This document shows, in pieces, positions 56,659-64,000 of a stretch of DNA of 64,000 nucleotides. Origin of the DNA: Canna indica. Its lineage: Eukaryota > Streptophyta > Magnoliopsida > Zingiberales > Cannaceae. The notes below the pieces were generated by a model. That model was not told where the DNA came from and ran no database searches. It saw nothing but the letters and a program-made list of their open reading frames with translations. The stretch's first letter is position 1, and each line of letters starts with the position of its first letter. The position numbers and the translations under genes were made by a program. The stretch covers positions 43,392,001 through 43,456,000 of the forward strand of contig CP136891.1 in the NCBI GenBank assembly GCA_034359265.1, given 5' to 3'.

Positions 56659-58258
56659 CTATAAGTATAGTGTCTCCCCTACATTTAAGTATGAAAACTT
56701 TAGTATCCAAATTTCTTTGGGCCATTGGGGGTTAGAAACTTTTGGAACCCAAAGTGATTTAGCATTGGGGTTGCTTTTCAAGACACAATCCCTAACCATA
56801 TGTCCATACATGCCACAACATAGACAATGACCCTTAAATTTAGTAGATGCATGAGGATGGACATGCATGTGTGGATGAGCATGGGAAGATACTTTAGAAA
56901 ATTTTGAATGAGAGGGATGGACATACGTATTTTGCATTTTGTCATTTAATAAAAGCAACTCATTCTTTAATAATAACATGCCAACATTCAAATTTTCAAT
57001 TTGTAAGAATAATGAGGTATTTTCTATTTTTAATGAGTCATTCAAATTTTGTAGATCTATATTTTTCTTTTCTAAGAAACTTTTATCATTTTCCAAGAAT
57101 TCAACTTTTCTTTTCAAATCATTACAAGAAAGCAAGAAATCATCATTTTCTTGTTCTAACAACTTGTTTCCCTTTTTAAGTTCCTTCAACCTTTTTTTTA
57201 AAATATTAAATTCTACATACATATGCTCAATTTCATTTTCCAATTCTACATGAGTAAAAATATTTTCACCTATAGTAATAGTGGGTACCTCATTGTCTTT
57301 GTCATGAAATAAAGGTTTGCATTTTCCTTTGAGCTTTCTTCCCCACTTGGCTCGCTTTCATCCCAAGTGGCCATTAGTGCTTTCTTCTTCATTATCCTTC
57401 TTTTATCTTTCATTGAGGATGATGGGGAGGTGAGCTTGGACTTAGGACAATCACTCTCCAACTGTTCGGGCTTGTTGCAGTGGAAGCACGTGTCTATCTT
57501 TACTCTTCTTCTTCTTGAGAAGCTTTCCCATAAGCTCCATCAACATCCTTCCAAGGTGAATCATATTATTGGTACTTGCATTCTTCATTCTCCGATGATG
57601 ATGACGAGGTCCTATCACCATATGATGCTTTTAAGGCAATGTTCTTGCCTTTGGGGGTATCTTCCTCCCTTTTTGCCCTCATATGGATCTCATGGGTCAT
57701 GAGGCATCCAATGAGTTCGGTGAGCTTCATGATACCAAGATTCTTGGCCACATTGATAGCAACCACCTTTGGCTCCAATGCTTTGGGAAGCGATCGAAGA
57801 AGCTTTCTCACTTTTTCTTCCTCGACTTGTATGTCCCTTCCAAGGTTAGTCAAGGCATTCACAATATTTTGAAAGCGGGCATACATTTCATCTATGGTCT
57901 CATGAGTATGCATTTTAAAGAGTTCATAATCATGCATAAGCAAATTAATTTTAGACTCTTTAACTTGGGAAGTTCCCTCATGAGTAGTCTCTAAAACATG
58001 CCACATGTCAAAAGCGGATTTGCAACATGATATTCTATTAAATTCATTTATAGATAAACCACAATGTAATGCATTCATTGCTTTGGCATTTGAATTAAAC
58101 AATTTTATCTCTTCTTGAGACCAATCATCCATGCTCTTTGAGGGTAGTTCATAATTAACATGAATAGTTCTCCAAGCATCTAATCCTAGGAATTGCAAGA
58201 AAATACTCATCCTAGTTTTCCAATAGGGATAATTGTTTCCATCAAAAAGAGGAGGTAC
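56659..58258 (-). pseudogene. gag: C3 gag, broken
   Basis: In minus-strand order: UBN2 domain (58258-57570) with NRISCCKSAFDMWHVLE, TSQVKESKINLLMHDYE and EEKVRKLLRSLPKALEPK. A frame change near 57570-57480 falls on the first zinc knuckle (only CPKSK and a displaced CFHCNKPEQ-like text remain). A Lys/Ser linker follows at 57460-57270, then an open 194-codon frame (57243-56659) that is a coiled coil (ELKKGNKLLEQENDD heptads) ending in a second knuckle CLCCGMYGHMVRDC and NPNAKSLWVPKVSNPQ. It stops before the protease motif. Spacing matches C1 and N1 gag. Confidence 0.85.
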
Positions 58259-58342
58259 GCATGAGTTGAAAACCCTTGACCTAGTGTGATACTATAAGTC
58301 ATAAGTGTAGGTTAGATGGTTAAACCTAAGCCTGCAACCTTA

Positions 58343-58353
58343 CTCTGATACCA
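58343..58353 (-). other. C3 primer-binding site
   Basis: CTCTGATACCA on the plus strand, two bases from the 5' LTR; complement of TGGTATCAGAG. Confidence 0.85.
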
Positions 58354-58355
58354 AA

Positions 58356-59513
58356 TATTGGATGAATGTCCACGCTAGAAGGGGGGGTTGAATAATGTGT
58401 ATCAACTTTTACATTTAATTTGAAATCTTTTCGGTTTCTTGATTCTTAGTGTGACTAGATGCAGTTACAATTATATCGAGCACATGCATGAATCAAATTA
58501 AGCAATCAAGATTTCAATACAAACACGAAATATATAGTGGTTCGGCCAAAACTGCCTACTCCACTACCTTGGCTCCTCACCAATGATTTCTAACCTTAAC
58601 ACTTTATAGATTGATAGTTTTTCTAAGAATACAATGAGGACTTATCCCTCAACCCTAGAGGCGGGCCTCAACACCTATTCTCTAGCAAAAACAATAATCT
58701 ACAAGACACCAAGGTGTTTACATGCACACCTTGCAAGCTACCCTTAAAATCGATACAAAACAATAGAAAAACAATATTAGTGGAGCTTAAATGTAAAACA
58801 AACTTGATGAAGCTCCAACGCGTCTCCTCCGAGCACTTCAAGGGTTCGAGTATGGATTTCTCGGTGAAGACCAAGCTTGATGAAGTGAGGAGGGATTGAA
58901 AGTATGAGAATGGAGATTAGGGCTTTAGCTCAACTCTTTTAGGCTTGAAATCTCTAAGGATGGACTCATTGAAGTTCTTCCGAGGGTAAGTGGAGGTTTA
59001 TGAGGGGTATTTGTAACCCCTCACTCGGCTAGGGTACCCAACGAGCATTTTTCTGCCCGTTGGTGCCGGCCGGTAGCTGGCACGATTGAAGGCTGATCGA
59101 CTGAGCAAGCGACCACCCCAGCAACCGGAGCCCTCTATGCATTCCGGGCTCCGGTCGATCGGCCACCCCTGCGATCGAACCTGGGAATCATCTTTTTTTG
59201 CTGATTTCTTCTCGCGAACTTTGTTTTCGAGTTCCGTTTCCGAGTTTTGACTTGGAACATATTACAAATTAGTTGACTTAATTCCTTAGAAGGATTTTAC
59301 AATCTTTTCATGGTTCTAGATCTAACTTCTGGCTCGATCGCAATTTGTAGCCGTCGATACTTGAAATTCCACGATTCTTTCGTGATTTTTTGACGAACTT
59401 CGCGTGTGTATCGATCGCTCAACCTGAGGTCAAATACTTGATAAAATCATTAGAGTAAGTTTATTATCATCAAAACTAAGATGATGACCAAGATTGAAAA
59501 CCTTAGGCCAACA
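58356..59513 (-). repeat. C3 5' LTR
   Basis: The plus strand starts TATTGGATGAATGTCC (second base changed) and ends CCTTAGGCCAACA. A GATC/TCGA-rich block (59088-59180) lies next to a TATA-like TATTTGTAA (59019-59027). Confidence 0.88.
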
Positions 59514-59518
59514 TCAAG

Positions 59519-60596
59519 TGCCTCTAGGGTTCATGGAAAGACAACCCCCAAAAGTTAGATTTTGAGCATAGTTTGTGTGGCGAGTTTTAGGTGGAAACGT
59601 AACCCAGTCAACGCGGAATTTGGTTCTAGTTTTTCCTTTCTTTTTCCTTATGAGATAAGTTGTTTGAAAGGATGATTATGGACAAGCCCTATGTGCATGT
59701 GACTAGGTATAAATCTTGTTGTGTTGATTGCTTGTAAATTTACGAAATTTCAACATTATAACTTTTAAATAGGACTGTATACGCCTGCCTCACCTCGAGA
59801 ATTCTGGTTGTAAACCATCTCTCCCTATCCGTAAACTTCTCCCCAATGGTTATTTGGGGTCGGGTGGATCACATTAAGATTCATCCATAATCATCCTTGC
59901 TACTTATTTATGCTTTTATTTACTATTTTGTTGTGAATTAGCTGTTAGTTACGATAGAATAACTACATAAACGACCCTCTACCAATATTGAGTTCGAATG
60001 GCTAAGGTATTAAGAATACCGGTCATGCCTTCCATCGTTATGAGGAGTAGGGTGTGTCGACGAACATAGCTGGTTTGTTGTGCACACACAAGGCCCGTTG
60101 TGCAAGTTGGCACGATGCCCCTCATCATAGCACATGAGATATGTTTATACCATCGACTTGAACATGATTGCCTTGCTGAGCTACACTCGAGGGTAGCCGC
60201 CTTCTCCCCAGGTTATAGGAACGATGGGTCCGATTCAACTAGGGTTTTGTGGTTTGTTGTACACACACAAGGTCGTAATAACCCTAAAGGCATAACATGA
60301 TGGAAGTCACGTGAGATGTGATCGGTAAAAAGTTGCCTACTCGTGGACCTATTAGAGTTTGTCATGTTACATGTGAGATCCGAGTAAGGGAAACGGGGTT
60401 CCATCCTTCCCACTAAGGAAGCCTACCAACGGGGCCTCCCGCTTCATTTGGAGGGAACATCGAAAATTAGTGGGAAACATGATTAATTAAAAGACCTCGA
60501 TAATCATGCAATTTGAACGTCTACTTATACATGTCTTTTCTTTTCTGTTATCATCATCACTATCGTTACGAAGCATACTGGATGCTAACAGATTAA
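59519..60596 (+). other. T-family untranslated leader before gag
   Basis: About 1.1 kb with no ORF, colinear in sense with the reverse complement of the T1 leader (18100-16870). It contains GGCTAAGGTATTAAGAATACC, an inverted repeat (TGGTATTCTTAATACC type), and CACACACAAGG repeats near 60090 and 60265. The start of the gag frame is not clear, but recognisable gag begins near 60590. Confidence 0.65.
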
Positions 60597-61027
60597 CTGA
60601 ACCAAATTATGTGGATTGGTTGTGAAATCTGATGATTGCCCTCACTCGGGAGAAATTCTCCTATATTCTTGATAATATGGCACCGGTGGAACCACTTGGA
60701 GAAGGGGACTACACCGAGGAAGACATGCTCACTTACAAGAAGTGGCAAGATGACAACACTGTCATACAATGCATAATGCTCGTATCCATGTGTGATGGAT
60801 TGCAGATGCAACAAGAAAAGATGGATGCTCAAGCTATCCTCCTCCACCTCAAGGAGTTGTATGGTGAGTAGAGCAGGACTGCCGAGTATGAGTTGTCAAA
60901 GCAACTCTTCCGTGCCAAGATGGAGGAAGGCACTACTATCGAGGACCATGTCATCAAACTAATTAATTTGATTGAGGAGTTAGAGAGGTTGGGCTTCGTA
61001 ATGAACGGGGAACTAAGTCAGGACTTG

Positions 61028-63732
61028 TGTAATACCCACGAAATTACAATAAATTTTGCATATTGGGTTCAGCAGGATAAGCGCAACGTGTAACGGTGCG
61101 TGCAGAGTTAATCGCGATTGGACACGAACTGAGGTGAGACCCTTGCTCAATCTAATTACTTAAATTTAGAATTAATTATTATTTTAAGTCCGAGTTGGAT
61201 TTGAGCCGAGTCTGAGGGTGCGATCAGGGCTCGAATCGGACTCGTTTTGAGCAAGTCAGGTCGAGTTAAGTGATGAGGGACAAATAGGTAATTTGGGCAA
61301 TTAAAATTAAAATATATACATAATTCCCACCTACCATGGGGCGCACGACTCCAATAAGGAGATGAATCGGAGGAATCGATCGAAGGATCGAGGCGTCGTC
61401 GGATCGGATACGACGTAGGGCTTCTCCATCGTCTTTCTCGTCCTTAATCCAATCATAGGTGAGTGGTTCTTCCCCTAAATCTCTAGAATTTAGATTTGGG
61501 GCTGTCGATCCTTGTGGAGGGATTTGAAAGCGATTTCGTGTGGTTTTCTTGCGGATAGATCATCCTTACATGTTTGTTTATTGTCTCACATCGTTTGTAG
61601 GGCAGCTCCTTGAGGTTTGGAGGGGGCGGCAGCCCTAGGGCATGCCCCCAAACCTTACGAAGGGCCGGCCCTAGTGTGGGAAACCTAGTAGTGGTGTTTA
61701 ATATTTATTTCCAATTTAATTGTTGATTAATTCAAAAAATTCTATGTATTATAGCTTGCTAGAATCTCATTTTTCATGGTGGCCTAGGGTAGTCGAGTAA
61801 CCCTAAGAGTGTAGGGTACCCTTAAGGGCAATTAGATGAGTTTTTCCTTCATGTTATGTTGCCATTTTGTTGTGCTTAAGGTGTTTAAAGAAAATAGACA
61901 TTCATATATGCTGAAATTTCTCAATGTATGCCGGAATTTTCGTTAAATGTATACTAAAATTACTTTGTCTTGTTGGAGATAGTAACGCAATTTCTAAAAT
62001 ATCGCCTATCAATCTTTATGTACGCCATATTCTGTGAGTTATGGATACATTATTATGACATGAACAGTAGTGTACGCCATATTCTATGAATTGTCATATT
62101 GTTTTTTTTAATGAGTCGGGTTGCGAGCCTGGTGCGACAGTTCCTGACTTGCTATAGTCGTAGTGGTTTTACCTTGTTAACAGTGGATTATTTGAACACT
62201 TCCATGTTCGGGATGAGGGTATAAGCCCTCGAGTGGAAAATTTAGGAAAATTGTCCGTAGAGGGGTTGAAAGACCGAATGCAGATCGAATTTCCGTGAGA
62301 CTTGGGAAAGTAAGAAAACTAAGGAGTTTAGTTTGTTCCACTAAATTTGGAATCCTTGGACATATGTGATACTCTTTTTCATTGTCCGAGAAATTTTGTA
62401 AGTTCGGAAGAGACTTCGGACAATGAATGTGTGACAAGTGGTACGTCGTGCGAAAACTGCTCAATCAGACGTAGCGTTCTGCTATGCGATGATCATCACG
62501 AGTGCTAGGTTTTTAGATAAAAGAATTTATAAGACAATTATGAGTTAGTAGTGGAGGGTACACAATGGCGAGTAACTTAATTGGGCCGAGTGGGTGCTAC
62601 CTAAGGTGCATCGAGAAATGTGAACTAAGCCGTAATTTCCCGACTAATCTACTTCATTACAAGGGTACAACCTATTCCCTAAATGAGCATGGTTTCAATA
62701 TTGGGCCGAATGGGCTGAGTGGTGCGCATCGCTCACGAGTTGATATTGGGCCGGATGGGCTGAGTGGTGCGCATCGCACACGAGTTGATATTGGGCCGAA
62801 CGAGCCAAGTGGTGCGCATCGGACATGAGTTGATATTGGGCCGGATGGGCCGAGTGGTGCGCATCGTGCATGAGTTGATATTGGGCCGGATGGGCCGAGT
62901 GGTGTGCATCGCGCACGAGTTGATATTGAGTCGGACGGGCAGAGTGGTGCTTGTCACACACGAGTTGATATTGGGCCGGATTGGGCCAAGGGTGTGCCTT
63001 GTGCATGTGTCATTATGGGTCGAGACTTACATCGGTGAGCTACGCCGACGACTGACCCGAGTGGCTTGGGTCAGAGGATCTTTCCCGATCGAGTTGTGGG
63101 CACTGAGACTAGAGGGCCTTCTTAGCTCAGTGAGCCCAAGTTGGGAAGTTCACTAGGGTGGCTAGCCTAGCGAGCAGCCCGTGAGTTGTAGGCGGTAACT
63201 AGAGGACTGTTCTAAATGGGCCAAGTCAGGCTTTGTGGTGCACGTAGCGCACGAGTTACTAATGTAATATGTACCCTGATTATATATGTTATTTGAACAC
63301 ATAGTTAATTACTACATTACTTATTTATATGGTTTGGCTTGGTGATGGTCGAGATGACCACTCACTGAGTTCTTTGAACTCACCATTTCTTTCTGGATAC
63401 TATTTTGCATAGAGTGATCTTTCAAGTACGGCGCGACTGGTGGCGACGGACTCCGATGGCAGTCTCGTGGAACCCGTTGATGTAGTCGAGTCGATTCGAG
63501 TCAGATTTGAGTTTATTTAAGAGACTTATAGTTTATTTGAGACTTGTAGTTATTCGAACTTATGTGGTATTGGTACTTAGTTATGTAGCTTTTACTTAAA
63601 TTGTTACTGAGTTGCTATTGTAATGATAAATGTGCATGTTTGGTATCTTGAATTGGTTCTATTGCATGGTTTAGGCTTCAGAGTGTCTGTTCGCACTCTG
63701 GCCGATCGCGTGACCTAGTTTTGGGGCGTGCA
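61028..63732 (+). mobile_element. G2: gypsy solo LTR, TSD ACTTG/ACTTA
   Basis: It starts TGTAATACCCACG and ends TTTTGGGGCGTGCA, about 2.7 kb, between ACTTG (61023-61027) and ACTTA (63733-63737), one mismatch. T-family gag reads through the join. No PBS, PPT or coding sequence is present. It contains a 45-bp minisatellite. The ends resemble G1, but the bodies are not obviously alike. Confidence 0.85.
62698..63012. repeat. 45-bp minisatellite in solo LTR G2
   Basis: Seven copies of a 45-bp unit starting TATTGGGCCGGATGGGC, with repeat starts at 62701, 62746, 62791, 62836, 62881, 62926 and 62971 (TTGGG). Because 45 is a multiple of three, frames on both strands stay open and give 15-residue repeats (for example IGPDGLSGAHRTRVD); these are not genes. 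A diverged copy may lie near 63240. Confidence 0.93.
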
Positions 63733-64000
63733 ACTTAGTACTCTAATCCCTCCTGGATTCGTACTCACAGTTTATTGTAAACTTCCCGATGAACAAGCTG
63801 GATGTCTCGCCGCTCAAGCTCTTTACTATGCTGAAGATTGCTGAGTTCCACCTTGTAAGGGATTAGTGCAAAGTCTTGTTAGTGGGGGGGGGGGGGAGTA
63901 TCTCTAAGAGAAAGGTGAAGAAATTCTCTGTTCAGAAAAAAGCGAAGAATAAAGTTGTGAAACTGAATAAAGGATATCAAAAAGAAAGGGAAGGAAGTTT

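Larger units (their letters stand above)
52598..59513 (-). mobile_element. C3: complete gag-only copia-type element, TSD TCAAG
   Basis: Flanked by TCAAG (52593-52597 and 59514-59518). In minus-strand order: 5' LTR 58356-59513 (1158 bp), PBS 58343-58353, gag 56659-58258, non-coding stretch, PPT 54233-54246, 3' LTR 52598-54232 (about 1.14 kb plus a 492-bp insert). The M4 solo LTR (55232-56211) is nested in the non-coding part. No protease, integrase, RT or RNase H is seen. The gag ends just before where protease would begin, as in C4. A TR-GAG-type non-autonomous element is the best reading. Confidence 0.88.
60597..64000 (+). pseudogene. gag: T-family copia gag, split by gypsy solo LTR G2
   Basis: The first part (60597-61022) has NRLTEPNYVDW, a TGA at 60623, then MIALTREKFSYIL, TVIQCIMLVSM and EYELSKQLFRAKMEEGTTI, VIKLINLIEELERLG, the UBN2 core. 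G2 with its TSD interrupts at 61023. The second part (63738-64000) resumes in register with SYSQFIVNFPMNKLDV and LKIAEFH, then a 13-base G run (63884-63896) and a Lys-rich segment running off the window. Several stops are present. A different copia family from C/N, M and K; the rest of the element lies to the right. Confidence 0.8.

Noticed and set aside
62565..63156. Repetitive frames of 74-130 codons on both strands in G2
   Set aside because: Period of 45 bases keeps frames open; not conserved proteins.
63884..63896. 13-base G run in T gag, considered as programmed frameshift site
   Set aside because: No slippery heptamer or downstream structure recognised; likely replication slippage or sequencing error.
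1..64000. Host tRNA or rRNA genes
   Set aside because: tRNA-like similarity is limited to 10-13 base primer-binding sites; no cloverleaf or rRNA segment was seen.

Overview
The window is a plant (angiosperm) nuclear, repeat-dense region, almost certainly intergenic heterochromatin. I find no host gene, tRNA or rRNA. Nearly every stretch can be assigned to long terminal repeat (LTR) retrotransposons of the Ty1/copia and Ty3/gypsy types, one almost complete CACTA DNA transposon, a decayed hAT transposon and a Tourist-like MITE. A plant origin is shown by the copia UBN2-type gag and CCHC zinc knuckles, initiator-Met tRNA primer-binding sites (TGGTATCAGAGC), Tekay-like gypsy LTR ends (TGTAATACCC...GGGGCGTGACA) and plant-specific CACTA domains (Transpos_assoc, tnp2, DUF4218, DUF4216). 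The species cannot be told.

Layout. 1-4006: truncated copia C1 (SIRE/Maximus-like). 4007-14405: minus-strand gypsy G1 with most of its interior deleted. Its 5' LTR is split by a complete but internally deleted copia, N1 (6928-12850, TSD GGTCA). 14406-16850: copia LTR C2 lying in an M-family copia (LTR, PBS, gag). 16861-19861: leader and 5' LTR of minus-strand copia T1. 19868-22320: decayed hAT transposon. 22330-24130: LTR fragments. 24131-31684: gag-only minus-strand copia C4 carrying an 830-bp MITE. 31685-33967: M-family gag and LTR, then a C-family LTR. 33968-37077 and 46647-47026: copia K, whose 3' LTR is split by gypsy solo LTR G3 (TSD TAGGG), itself split by CACTA element CACTA1 (39277-46494, TSD AAA). 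47027-64000: two T-family LTRs nearly head to tail, then a long leader and gag. This last block holds a CACTA fragment, C-family solo LTR C6 (TSD GGCCG), gag-only element C3 (TSD TCAAG) with an M-family solo LTR inside it (TSD GATTC), and gypsy solo LTR G2 (TSD ACTTG/ACTTA).

Activity. CACTA1 is the best preserved element. It has intact TIRs, arrays of a GCAACGGC subterminal motif, a TATA box, a 966-codon tnp2 transposase ORF, a DUF4216 ORF overlapping its stop codon by ATGA, and a five-exon second gene with one premature stop. Directly upstream of the transposase lie a 26-bp minisatellite and a long, almost perfect hairpin. The retroelement ORFs are broken by stops and frameshifts; many stops fit G-to-A or C-to-T change at methylated cytosines.

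Relative age can be read from the nesting: K is older than G3, which is older than CACTA1; T is older than C6, C3 and G2; C3 is older than the M solo LTR; G1 is older than N1. All statements come from reading the sequence by eye. No database search or alignment program was run.
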